Below are positions 34,379 through 42,058 of a stretch of 64,000 nt of DNA, one piece after another. The position numbers and the translations under genes were made by a program. The number at the start of each line of letters is the position of its first letter. Positions within the stretch are counted from its first letter, which is position 1. Origin of the DNA: Hymenobacter sp. PAMC 26628 (lineage in GTDB: Bacteria > Bacteroidota > Bacteroidia > Cytophagales > Hymenobacteraceae); NCBI RefSeq assembly GCF_001562275.1, contig NZ_CP014304.1, forward strand, positions 3,906,001-3,970,000. The letters are read 5' to 3'. The notes beneath the pieces were generated by a model. That model was not told the DNA's origin and made no database searches. It saw nothing but the letters and a program-made list of their open reading frames with translations.

Positions 34379-35914
34379 CTACTTGGCCTCGGCCACGCTC
34401 GGCGCACTGGGCATAGGAGGCCCGGTCCTCAACTCCTGCAAGGCCAGTTGCCAGAGGGTTTCGTAGGGAATGATTTCCACCTCCGCAAAGGCCTCGCCGG
34501 GCGGCGGGGCGTCTTCTAGCTGCTTCAGCAGCGTGGCGGCCTGCCGAGCGCTGCGCACGGGGTCAAACTCCTGCTCCACAATCAGTAATAATAACCGCAG
34601 GAACAGCCGGGTGCGCAGGTTAGCAGCCTCGCGCAGGTGGCGCTGCTGGTACTTGCGCAGGCGGTCGGCGCGCAGCAGCACGGCGTCGAGGTCGCGCTGG
34701 CGCAGGAAGTACAGCACCTGCATCACTAAAATAGCCACATTGTGGCCCCGCTTGTCGCGGCTATACTCGGGAATGGTGAGGGCCCACTGCTCCATTTGTT
34801 GCCGCCGCACCGGCGTAGGCCGGGCGGGGGGCTGCACAAAGTCGACGTAGGCCCGAAACAGCTCCCAGCGCTGCTGCGCCGCCGCCCGCTGCTTGCCGAA
34901 GCTGGCGTTGCCGGTGGCCGTTTGCAGCACTTGCCGCGCCTGCACGTAATCGCCGGCGTGCAGCGCCAGCAACAAGAAGTGTTCCTGAAAATAAAACCAG
35001 TTGCCCGACGACGGATGAAAATCCTTGTCGTACACCACTGCCAGCTTCAAGCCGTTTTCGGCTTGCCGGCTCAGCAAGTGCGCATACACGCTCATGAAGT
35101 GGTTGAACCGCACATCAAATCGGCGCGGGTTTAGCTTACCCGCCTTGAGCTGCCGTGCCGCCTCCGCCGTGATTTTAATGATTTCAGCATAATTGCCCGT
35201 CAACTCTTGCTGAAGTAACCGCATTTGATACAAGTAGTTACCCGTATCGACTGACTTTGCTTTGTGGTGTAACTCAGCTAGTCTCGTTAAGTACGTCGGC
35301 ATCATCGGCAACAAAACCCTTCGCGTTTTTACCGTCCCAGCACCAGCCAACCGGGCGTCATTATATATAGTATCCGCTTCTTCTTCACAAGCACGTATTT
35401 TCTGCAATTCAGTAAGCACTTTATTTATGATGCGGTACCGAGGTCGCTGTTGCTGCTGAGTATACAAAACCCGTAATAATTCCGCAGCCTGAATAGCGTA
35501 ACGGGTAAATCCGTCCCGTTGCGCCAACTCTAAACATCTATTTAACAATCTTATAGCTAATAAAGACTCACTCTCATTATACAGTATGAGCGCCTTATGA
35601 AATAATGCAACGCACTCCAATTCATGACGCTTAGAAACTAGATGACGCTGATCAGAATAATCAAGAAAATAAAGATGATTTAACATTTTAGCCATCACGC
35701 GCGAATGCAATTTTCGGAATGATGCCTCAGTATTAGCTGTGCCTTTACCGTAAAGTGTCCGTACTAACTGGGTACGGGTTGACTCTTGTCCTTCAGCCAA
35801 AACCGCCACCAATTTATTCTCCTTCATTTTTTCGCCTGCATCAAAGTCTAGCAGCGGTAGCAAAGACAATTTTCGAGATGTTATTATTTGTGCTAAAGTT
35901 CTCGATTCTTTCAT
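34379..35914 (-). CDS. TPR-like all-helical cytosolic protein, candidate regulator
   Basis: 511 residues, no signal peptide, no membrane helix, no family recognised. The sequence is almost all amphipathic helices. ALFHKALILYNESESLLAIRLL, HFLLLALHAGDYVQARQVLQ and VMQVLYFLRQRDLDAVLLRA read like degenerate TPR pairs (alternating large and small residues, with the GDY and RDL turn positions). The N-terminal 120 residues are basic and could bind nucleic acid, but no clear helix-turn-helix is visible. The first 200 or so codons are much more AT-rich than the rest. It is divergent from the repeat-peptide gene across an AT-rich region. A receptor or regulator role is inference from context. Confidence 0.8.
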   Translation of the reverse strand: MKESRTLAQIITSRKLSLLPLLDFDAGEKMKENKLVAVLAEGQESTRTQLVRTLYGKGTANTEASFRKLHSRVMAKMLNHLYFLDYSDQRHLVSKRHELECVALFHKALILYNESESLLAIRLLNRCLELAQRDGFTRYAIQAAELLRVLYTQQQQRPRYRIINKVLTELQKIRACEEEADTIYNDARLAGAGTVKTRRVLLPMMPTYLTRLAELHHKAKSVDTGNYLYQMRLLQQELTGNYAEIIKITAEAARQLKAGKLNPRRFDVRFNHFMSVYAHLLSRQAENGLKLAVVYDKDFHPSSGNWFYFQEHFLLLALHAGDYVQARQVLQTATGNASFGKQRAAAQQRWELFRAYVDFVQPPARPTPVRRQQMEQWALTIPEYSRDKRGHNVAILVMQVLYFLRQRDLDAVLLRADRLRKYQQRHLREAANLRTRLFLRLLLLIVEQEFDPVRSARQAATLLKQLEDAPPPGEAFAEVEIIPYETLWQLALQELRTGPPMPSAPSVAEAK

Positions 35915-35928
35915 AACACACTGTGGTT

Positions 35929-36081
35929 TGTCACAAGGGCTATTTAGCCCTCATTTAGCAAATATCTTTAAATAATCTTATTTTACAGACATGGTTAAAG
36001 TACGTCCGCTTGCATAGCAAGCACATTCTTATATTATGAAAGTATTTTAGCAAGATATTCATACTTGAGATGTCACAATTA
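35929..36081. promoter_or_regulatory. AT-rich divergent control region with repeated TGTCACAA and palindromes
   Basis: TGTCACAA lies at 35929-35936, 15 bases before the TPR-like gene, and again at 36071-36078 on the peptide-gene side. Next to the first copy is the palindrome GGGCTATTTAGCCC (35937-35950). Further inverted repeats are GCTTGC-ATA-GCAAGC (36008-36022) and AAGTAT/ATACTT (36040-36045, 36061-36066). GATATTTG on the minus strand (35959-35966) is a near -7 box for the TPR-like gene. The set looks like operator DNA for a shared regulator; the binding protein is unknown. Confidence 0.5.
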
Positions 36082-36215
36082 GAGCTATTTTTACAAATAC
36101 GTATTGTTTTATTTTAATAATTAATAGTGAAATATTAACTATTTTACGAATTTTTATATAATAAATTATGTTTTGTATAAAAATAATCATAGTCACTATT
36201 TAAACAAGAGTGTCC

Positions 36216-36246
36216 TTTTGTATAGCTCATCGGTGGCCCAATTTTG
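36216..36246 (+). promoter_or_regulatory. Candidate promoter of the repeat-peptide gene
   Basis: TTTTG ends at 36220 and CAATTTTG occupies 36239-36246, one base off TAnnTTTG, with 18 bases between the TTG and the box. The spacing fits Bacteroidota -33/-7 promoters. The start codon is 40 bases further on. Confidence 0.45.
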
Positions 36247-36285
36247 TGCCGCACAAACGCTAACAACAATATAAAGGTCGCTCCC

Positions 36286-36495
36286 ATGTTTGAACTCATC
36301 GCCTACGCCTTGTTCCAAATTTTCAGCATCACCGGTACTCCCGCTCAAGATGCTACTTCATCTGCTGGCGGCAGCAGCGGCTGGGGCGGTGGCATTGTGG
36401 CCAACGGCGGCAGCAGCGGCTGGGGCGGTGGCATCGTGGCCAACGGCGGCAGCAGCGGCTGGGGCGGTGGCATCGTCGCTCCTACCAATAAATAA
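36286..36495 (+). CDS. Small repeat-peptide precursor (three GGSSGWGGGIVAN units)
   Basis: 69 residues. A 27-residue leader, hydrophobic at first (MFELIAYALFQIFSITG) then polar (TPAQDATSSA), is followed by three tandem 13-residue repeats: GGSSGWGGGIVAN, the same again, and GGSSGWGGGIVAP, then TNK. Conservation at protein and DNA level, the ATG, a promoter-like upstream element and the hairpins behind the stop support a real gene. The layout resembles multi-core precursors of signalling or modified peptides. No modification enzyme or dedicated protease is adjacent. A GTG 14 codons upstream is an alternative start. The next gene encodes a peptide-binding lipoprotein. Function unknown. Confidence 0.75.
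   Translation: MFELIAYALFQIFSITGTPAQDATSSAGGSSGWGGGIVANGGSSGWGGGIVANGGSSGWGGGIVAPTNK
36367..36483 (+). repeat. Three 39-bp tandem repeats within the peptide gene
   Basis: Units at 36367-36405, 36406-36444 and 36445-36483. The first two differ at one base (ATT/ATC), and the third diverges only in its last eight bases. The phase is exactly 13 codons, so copy-number change would preserve the frame. Confidence 0.95.
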
Positions 36496-36516
36496 ATAAT
36501 TCAAACAGAAAGCACT

Positions 36517-36548
36517 AAGTAGTTACCCTGCCAGGCAGAACACTACTT
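36517..36548 (+). terminator. Hairpin downstream of the peptide gene
   Basis: AAGTAGT (36517-36523) pairs with ACTACTT (36542-36548), with a small inner CTGCC/GGCAG stem. It may end or stabilise the short peptide transcript. Confidence 0.45.
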
Positions 36549-36564
36549 CTTCGCTTGACCAAGG

Positions 36565-36612
36565 TGGCGGGATAGAACAGGATGGCTAACTTAGCCCCGT
36601 TCTATCCCGCCA
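36565..36612 (+). terminator. 14-bp hairpin before the binding-protein gene (attenuator-like)
   Basis: Arms 36565-36578 and 36599-36612 are perfectly complementary. The loop contains a second stem (GGCTA with TAGCC). It is followed by ATCGTTTT and then at once by the ATG of the binding-protein gene at 36620. The position suggests a partial terminator that lowers transporter expression relative to the peptide, or a structure that hides the ribosome-binding region. Confidence 0.65.
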
Positions 36613-36619
36613 TCGTTTT

Positions 36620-38368
36620 ATGAAGTTACCGTTACTCGCTGGCTTGTGCACCGGATTGCTAATGGCCTGTTCGGGCCCAAGGGCAACTGTGGCCGATAGT
36701 GTGCGCATTCGGTGGGCTACCGATCCGGAGACACTTGACCCGTTGAGGCAGCCGAACCAATCGAGTGCCGAAGCGGAGAACCTACTTCACCTGAGCCTAT
36801 TGCAAGTTGATTATGCCAAATCATCCTATAGCCCTGGTTTAGCAGATTCCTTGCCCAGAATTAAGTTGGTGGGCGATTCGCTTATGCTGCTCACGTACTG
36901 CCTGCGCGGGGCCGCCACCTGGGACAACGGCCAGCCGGTCCTCGCCAGCGACGTCGCGTTTACCCTCAAGCTGATGCAGGCCCCGGGTATGCCCAACGAA
37001 AATATTCGAACCCAATTTAATTTTATCCAAGAGCTGCGGGCCGATCCCCACAACGCGCGGCGGTTTACGCTGGTGTGTCGGGGACAGGCGTCGGACTTTG
37101 CGCAAACCTCCGGCGATTTTTTCATTTTGCCGGAAGCCGCGTTGGACGCTCGCGGCACATTGCGCCGCTACCGCTTGGCCGATTTGATCAACCGCCCTGC
37201 CAATGCAGACCCGGATACTGCGCTGGAGGCTATGGCCCGGCGGTATACCGCCGCCGCCCCGGGTCAGCACCCCGAACGGCTGCCCGGTTGCGGGCCCTAC
37301 CGCTTGGTAAGTTGGGAAAAAGACCACCTCTTGCGTTTCCAGCGCAAGCCGCAATGGTGGGCCGACCAGCTAAAATCTCCCCCTCTGGTGTTACAAGCGC
37401 GCCCTGCGCAAATCGACTTTTTGGTTATTCCTAACAGCGCCAGCGCAGTCCTGGCGCTGCGCCGGGGCGATGTGGACTTATACCCGGGTATTCCTGCCCG
37501 CGATTTCAATCGGCTGCGTCAGTCAGCAAAGGCCCAGCAAACGCTGGCTTTTTACAGCACGCTGTCGCACAACGTAGTCACGGCCGGTTTTAACACCCGG
37601 CGGCCGGCCCTGGCCGACCGCCTAACGCGGCAGGCCCTGGCCTTGCTTTTCGACGTGTCAGCTTTGTTGGCCGCTACACAACAGGGCCTGGGGCAGCGCA
37701 CCGTCGGCATTATTTCGCCTAATACGGGCCGCAATTATGCCGACAGCTTACCCTTGCTCTCGTTTGCCCCAAACCGGGCCGCAACGCTGCTACAGCAGGC
37801 TGGCTGGCGGCAAAAAGCAACGGATCCCGCCGCTCGCTGGACGCGCCAGGGCCCCCGCGGCGAGGTGCAGCAACTAGCGCTACAGGTGCGGTACCGGGCG
37901 GAAGAAACTACATTTGAAACCATTGGGCTGCAATTTCGGGCGGCTGCGGCCCGGATTGGCATTGTTGTAGAGCTGCGCCCCACAGAGGCAGGTTTGCTTA
38001 GGCCCGCACTGCAAAAGGGCGATTTTGACTTGTATATCGAGCCAATCAGGGGCAACCCTTACGTATTCAATTTTATCCCCATTCTGCATTCAGAGGCGGT
38101 GGGCGAAGGTAATCTGACGGGCTTTGGCACCCCAGTCAGCGACCGCCTCGTGGAGGCCGTTGCGGTGGCGCAGTCGCCGGCCACCAGGGCCCAGTTGCTG
38201 CGGAAGTTGCAAGTACTGTTGCGCGAGGAAATGCCGATGGTCCCGCTCTTCTTTCAATACAACCGCCTGGCGGCAAACCGCCGGCTGCGCAACCTTTGCC
38301 CCAGCAGCATCCGGCCGGGCTACGCAGCTGCGGCCATGACCTGGGGCCCCCAGGCCGTACTTCAGTAG
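36620..38368 (+). CDS. Peptide ABC transporter substrate-binding lipoprotein (SBP_bac_5)
   Basis: 582 residues. A lipoprotein signal places the lipidated Cys at position 17 (LLMACSG). The body follows the Opp/Dpp binding-protein pattern: WATDPETLDPLRQPN, WDNGQPVLASDVAFTLKLM, GCGPYRLVSWEKDHLLRFQRKPQWW, and GDFDLYIEPIRGNPYVFNF near the end. Family members bind oligopeptides, dipeptides, nickel complexes or some sugars. Being next to a peptide gene and upstream of two matching permeases, it is likely the capture component of an importer; the ligand is unproven. Start codon ATG, 8 bases after the hairpin. Confidence 0.9.
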   Translation: MKLPLLAGLCTGLLMACSGPRATVADSVRIRWATDPETLDPLRQPNQSSAEAENLLHLSLLQVDYAKSSYSPGLADSLPRIKLVGDSLMLLTYCLRGAATWDNGQPVLASDVAFTLKLMQAPGMPNENIRTQFNFIQELRADPHNARRFTLVCRGQASDFAQTSGDFFILPEAALDARGTLRRYRLADLINRPANADPDTALEAMARRYTAAAPGQHPERLPGCGPYRLVSWEKDHLLRFQRKPQWWADQLKSPPLVLQARPAQIDFLVIPNSASAVLALRRGDVDLYPGIPARDFNRLRQSAKAQQTLAFYSTLSHNVVTAGFNTRRPALADRLTRQALALLFDVSALLAATQQGLGQRTVGIISPNTGRNYADSLPLLSFAPNRAATLLQQAGWRQKATDPAARWTRQGPRGEVQQLALQVRYRAEETTFETIGLQFRAAAARIGIVVELRPTEAGLLRPALQKGDFDLYIEPIRGNPYVFNFIPILHSEAVGEGNLTGFGTPVSDRLVEAVAVAQSPATRAQLLRKLQVLLREEMPMVPLFFQYNRLAANRRLRNLCPSSIRPGYAAAAMTWGPQAVLQ

Positions 38369-38370
38369 GC

Positions 38371-39411
38371 GTGGGGCAGGTTTTTTTTCAACGCGCGGGC
38401 CAAGCCATCCTTGCCATGTGGGCGTTGGCTTCGCTCGTGTTTCTGCTGAGCCGCTGGGCCCCGCTCCCCGATGAAAGCCTGGGGCTTGCCGCCGCCACCG
38501 AGCTAGGCAGTGGAGCACCTGCCAGTGCCCAGGCGCGCGATTTGGCCCGCCAAGCGGCCCGCCAGCGGCTGGGGTTGGCCGAACCCCTGTTCTACTTTTC
38601 GCGCCGCCCCCCCGCACCCGATGGGGGCCCGGCGCCCTGGCAGTGGAACGGCCGCCACAACCAGTACCACCGCTGGTTAGGGGCCCTGCTCCGGGGCGAT
38701 TGGGGCACCTCGTTTCGCGATGGCCGGCCTGTGGTCGCGCGTTTGGGCGCGGCGCTGGCGTACACCCTTCCCCTGACTGGTGCAGCCGCGGCCTTGTCTT
38801 TGTGGCTGGCCCTTGCTTTGGCGTTGGCCCTGGCCCGCCGGCCGTGGTGGCGGCGACCCGCGCTGGCCTTCTTGGCAGGCATGCAGGCCTTGCCCCTGTT
38901 TGTGCTGGCCACGGGCTTCCTGCTGGGCCTAGCCAACCCCGACGCGCTGGACTGGTTCCCTACTTACACGCAAACCGCTGGGGCAGAAGGTGGCTTCTCG
39001 TGGGGCCCCTATTTGGTGTTGCCACTGGTCTGTTTGGTGCTGAGTGCCTCGCCCGAACTCGCCCTGCAACTGACCGCCTCCCTCGCGCACGAGCTGGGCA
39101 ATGGCTACGCCGTCACGGCCCGGGCCAAAGGCTTGGCGGCCCAGCAAGTGTTGCGGCAGCACGCGTTGCGCAACGCCTTGGTGCCCCTCTTGCCGTTGGT
39201 GGCCGACTTGCTGCCCGCCCTGGTAGCAGGCGCTGTGGTGGTCGAAGTGGTATTTTCATTGCCTGGCATGGGCCGCTTGCTGGCCGAGGCCGCCGCTACC
39301 CGCGACTACCCTGTGCTGGTGGGCGGCGTGTTGCTGGTGGGAGCCGCTCGCTTGCTTTCCCTGGTGCTAGCCGACGCCGGGGCCCGCTGGCTTGACCCGC
39401 GCGTGGCATGA
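38371..39411 (+). CDS. Peptide ABC transporter permease, DppB/OppB type
   Basis: About 346 residues with six membrane helices (AILAMWALASLVFLLSRW first). The conserved GDWGTSFRDGRPV segment and the EAA loop YAVTARAKGLAAQQVLRQHALRNALVP contact the ATPase in this family. No ATG is well placed: the GTG at 38371 starts two bases after the binding-protein stop and gives a good N-terminus, while an in-frame ATG at 38296 would overlap 73 bases. Its stop overlaps the next gene's ATG (ATGA). Membrane partner of the DppC-type permease. Confidence 0.88.
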   Translation: MGQVFFQRAGQAILAMWALASLVFLLSRWAPLPDESLGLAAATELGSGAPASAQARDLARQAARQRLGLAEPLFYFSRRPPAPDGGPAPWQWNGRHNQYHRWLGALLRGDWGTSFRDGRPVVARLGAALAYTLPLTGAAAALSLWLALALALALARRPWWRRPALAFLAGMQALPLFVLATGFLLGLANPDALDWFPTYTQTAGAEGGFSWGPYLVLPLVCLVLSASPELALQLTASLAHELGNGYAVTARAKGLAAQQVLRQHALRNALVPLLPLVADLLPALVAGAVVVEVVFSLPGMGRLLAEAAATRDYPVLVGGVLLVGAARLLSLVLADAGARWLDPRVA

Positions 39412-40385
39412 GGCGCGCCCCTGGTTATGCCCTGGCGCGTGGTGGGCGCGCGGTGGCACTCGGCTGGCTGGTGCTGCTGGGGGCCCTAGCCCTGGTGGCC
39501 CCCGTGCTGCCGCTGCCATACCCGCCCGCCCAGCCTGATCTTGTATACCTTAGTCTACCGCCGTTTACTGCGGGTAGCGCTCACTGGCTGGGCACCGACC
39601 CGATGGGCCGCGACGTGCTGGCCGAGTTGGTGTTCGGAGCCCGCACGGCGCTGGGCCTGAGCGTAACGGCGGCCGCACTGGCCAGCGCCTTGGGGGCCCT
39701 GCTGGGCGGGGCCGCCGGCTTTTGGCGCAACCGCCTGCGCTTGCCCCTGATCAGCGGCGCCGGCTTACTGGGGCTGCTCTGGTGGGCCTTGGCGCTGCCC
39801 GGGGCCGGGGCCGGACTGGTGGTGGCAGCCGCGGGGCTGGCCGGCAGCGGGTGGGGCCCGGCCCGCCGGGGGCCCCGGCTGCCGGTGCCGCTCGATGCAG
39901 GGGTGCTGGGGGCCACGGCGCTGCTGGGGGCCGTGCCGCGGTTGGTGCTAGTAGTGGTACTGGCCGGCAGCGTGGCGCTTTCGCCGGCTGGCTTGCTCGG
40001 GGTGCTGGTGCTCACGTCGTGGGCCGGGCCGGCGCGACTTGTGCGGGCCGAAATGTTGCGCGTCAAAGCTCAACCCTTTGTTGCCGCTACCTGGGCCCTG
40101 GGCCTGCCGCCGGGGCGTGTGTGGTGGCGGCACGCGTTGCCGGCCGCGTGCCGGCCGCTGCGCACGGCCTTTCCGCTTAGCTTGGCGGGCTTGTTGGGAC
40201 TGGAAAGCACGCTCTCTTTTTTGGGCATTGGCTTGCCGCCCGAGGTGCCCAGCTGGGGCCAGCTGCTCAGCACCGCCCGCCTCGAACCTACAGCTTGGTG
40301 GCTGGTAGCAGGGCCAGGCGGGCTTTTGCTGCTCACCATGCTTGCCCTTCAGGCCTTGAGTGCCCCTTCAGTGCCAGGCAAATAA
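39408..40385 (+). CDS. Peptide ABC transporter permease, DppC/OppC type
   Basis: 325 residues, with HWLGTDPMGRDVLAELVFGARTAL (the DppC/OppC signature) and the EAA loop FVAATWALGLPPGRVWWRHALPA, then ESTLSFLGIGLPPEVPSWGQLL. The central part, rich in Ala, Gly and Leu (LISGAGLLGLLWWALALPGAG), is more hydrophobic than usual and may add helices. It completes a binding-protein plus two-permease set, but no DppD/DppF ATPase gene follows; the next recognisable genes are unrelated. ATPases must be encoded elsewhere or the system is incomplete. Confidence 0.88.
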   Translation: MRRAPGYALARGGRAVALGWLVLLGALALVAPVLPLPYPPAQPDLVYLSLPPFTAGSAHWLGTDPMGRDVLAELVFGARTALGLSVTAAALASALGALLGGAAGFWRNRLRLPLISGAGLLGLLWWALALPGAGAGLVVAAAGLAGSGWGPARRGPRLPVPLDAGVLGATALLGAVPRLVLVVVLAGSVALSPAGLLGVLVLTSWAGPARLVRAEMLRVKAQPFVAATWALGLPPGRVWWRHALPAACRPLRTAFPLSLAGLLGLESTLSFLGIGLPPEVPSWGQLLSTARLEPTAWWLVAGPGGLLLLTMLALQALSAPSVPGK

Positions 40386-40697
40386 ATAATGTGGGGCTTT
40401 GCTAATGTCACACCAGAACGCTTTTTCGCAAGCGAGGGGTTAGGCGCCTTGGTACTAAATGGGTATTTTACCGCTATTAATTGCGTATTTATTGAATAAC
40501 AGGGGCCATTACAATATTTAAAGCCATCCTTTATTTCAGTATTTTCTGATTTTTTTAACAGTCATTTTTGCAACGGGTGATGTCACAATTACCAGCAAAG
40601 TGTCTTAGGGTGGGGGTTAGTAGGGTCGGTAATATTGTATACTCTTAGCGAATATCCATTCTCTTACGTGTCCCTGCTGATGTATCCGACTACTACC
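40386..40697 (+). promoter_or_regulatory. AT-rich leader with a copy of GATGTCACAATTA
   Basis: 312 bases without a gene, AT-rich like the region before the peptide gene. GATGTCACAATTA at 40579-40591 is identical to 36069-36081. TGTCACAC at 40406-40413 is a near copy of its core. TAATATTG at 40630-40637 is a weak -7 candidate. It may link the downstream small gene to the same regulator. Confidence 0.5.
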
Positions 40698-40940
40698 ATG
40701 GCGTCTATTTTCGATCTGTACCAGTCCACGCCCACGCCCACGCCCTGGGTGCGGCCATACGCAAACACCCGCCGCGCCGCTGCGCCGGCCCCCGATTTTT
40801 TGACCCCCGACGGCCACCTCATTCCGCGCGCCATTGGTGAGGCCGCCCTGCGCGATTCCAAGGCCATCCTCATTGGCGACTTGCTGGTGCTGGGCACTCC
40901 CGACGCAGGCTTCAGCGTGGGCAACCGTAGCAGCTGGTAG
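40698..40940 (+). CDS. Small hypothetical protein, possibly part of the peptide locus
   Basis: 80 residues, MASIFDLYQSTPTPTPWVRPYANTR and so on, ending GNRSSW. The third codon positions are strongly GC-rich, as in genes around it, which supports coding. The Thr-Pro run is followed by PDFLTPDGHLIPRAIGEAAL and AILIGDLLVLGTPDAG. No family recognised, no signal peptide or clear membrane helix. In-frame ATG at 40680 is an alternative start. It shares a 13-base upstream motif with the repeat-peptide gene, hence a possible functional tie. Frames on the opposite strand are also open, so the call is moderate. Confidence 0.5.
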   Translation: MASIFDLYQSTPTPTPWVRPYANTRRAAAPAPDFLTPDGHLIPRAIGEAALRDSKAILIGDLLVLGTPDAGFSVGNRSSW

Positions 40941-41034
40941 ACCCACTGTTGTGGCCGGGCCCCGCTGAGAACAGCCGCAGCTCGCCGCTTGCTTTTATTT
41001 GCTATTAAGTTTCTTATCCTAATTATCCCACGCG

Positions 41035-41066
41035 AAACGGCCTGCCCCTCCCCGGGCGGGCCGTTT
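41035..41066 (-). terminator. Hairpin beyond the RmlD-like gene
   Basis: AAACGGCCTGCCC and GGGCGGGCCGTTT pair over 13 positions with one T-G wobble, 27 bases past the minus-strand stop. The T-run is short. Confidence 0.55.
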
Positions 41067-41092
41067 GCGTAAATAGAATCCCCGCCGGGGCC

Positions 41093-41989
41093 CTACTGGG
41101 CCGCTACTAGGGAAATGCCCTCCTCGAAGGTGCGGGGACGATAGCCCAATTCGCGCTGCGCCTTGCCGATGAGCAGGCCGGTGCGGGCTGGCCGCCGGGC
41201 CGGCTGCGAAAACGTGCGGGCGTCGACCCGCTCAATCAGGTTTTTGTCGAGGGCGAAGTAATCGGCCACGCGCAAGGCCATGGCGTGGGGCGTCAGCAGC
41301 TCGTTGCCGCAGATGTTGTAGATGCCCGCCGCGCTGTGCTGCGCCAGCAGCCAGCAACCCACGGCCAGGTCTTCGGCCAGCGTAGGCGTGCGCCACTGGT
41401 CGTCGACCACCTTAATAACCTTGCCGGCGCGCAGCGAATCGCGCACCCACAGCACGATGTTGGTGCGGCCGCCGCCGCGCAATACCCCGTACACGAGTAC
41501 GGTGCGGGCAATGGCCCAGTGCAGGCCCGCCGTGCCCTGTACTGCTTGCTCGGCGGCCAGCTTGCTGGCGCCGTAGTGGCTGATGGGCGCGGGCACGGCG
41601 TCTTCGGCCAGGGGCCCCGCGCTGCCATCAAAAATAAAATCGGTGCTGAGGTGCGTGAGGTGAATGCCCAGGGCCGCGCAGGCGGCGGCGAGGTGCGCCG
41701 TAGCCACTACGTTCTGCTGCCAGCAAGTGGCCTGGTTCAGCTCGCACTCGTCCACGTTGGTCATGGCCGCGGTGTGGATGACGTGGGTGGGCTGCTCCTG
41801 GGCCAGCACGCGCTGCACTTGGCTGGCGTCCGTCACATCGAGGGCTACGAAGCGTAGGGTGGGATACCACTCGGCCAGCCGGTTGGGGCCCCGGCCAGTG
41901 GCCACCAGCACCACGCCCGGCTGCGCGTGCAGCAGCGCCACCAGCTTTTGGCCCAGCAGGCCGTTGGCACCGGTTATGAGGATTTTCAT
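41093..41989 (-). CDS. dTDP-4-dehydrorhamnose reductase-like SDR (RmlD family)
   Basis: 298 residues of the extended SDR type. The cofactor loop is GANGLLG (7-13), THVIHTAAMTNVDECE and HLSTDFIFDG follow, and the catalytic YGASK is present. The RmlD substrate-binding region ends in RTGLLIGKAQRELGYRPRTFEEG. It may reduce a nucleotide-linked keto-sugar, but no other rhamnose genes (rmlA, B, C) are near, so the exact substrate is open. The stop is embedded in TAGGGCCCC. It is the last gene of a same-strand run from holB. Confidence 0.85.
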   Translation of the reverse strand: MKILITGANGLLGQKLVALLHAQPGVVLVATGRGPNRLAEWYPTLRFVALDVTDASQVQRVLAQEQPTHVIHTAAMTNVDECELNQATCWQQNVVATAHLAAACAALGIHLTHLSTDFIFDGSAGPLAEDAVPAPISHYGASKLAAEQAVQGTAGLHWAIARTVLVYGVLRGGGRTNIVLWVRDSLRAGKVIKVVDDQWRTPTLAEDLAVGCWLLAQHSAAGIYNICGNELLTPHAMALRVADYFALDKNLIERVDARTFSQPARRPARTGLLIGKAQRELGYRPRTFEEGISLVAAQ

Positions 41990-42058
41990 CGTTTTATCAA
42001 TGCGCCGTTTCAGTGCGGCGTTCGTGGCTTGCCACGCCGTGGCCGGCGTTCAGCAGCT

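Noticed and set aside
36367..36483. Tandem 39-base repeats considered as a CRISPR-like array
   Set aside because: The units are directly adjacent without spacers and are in frame as 13-residue protein repeats.
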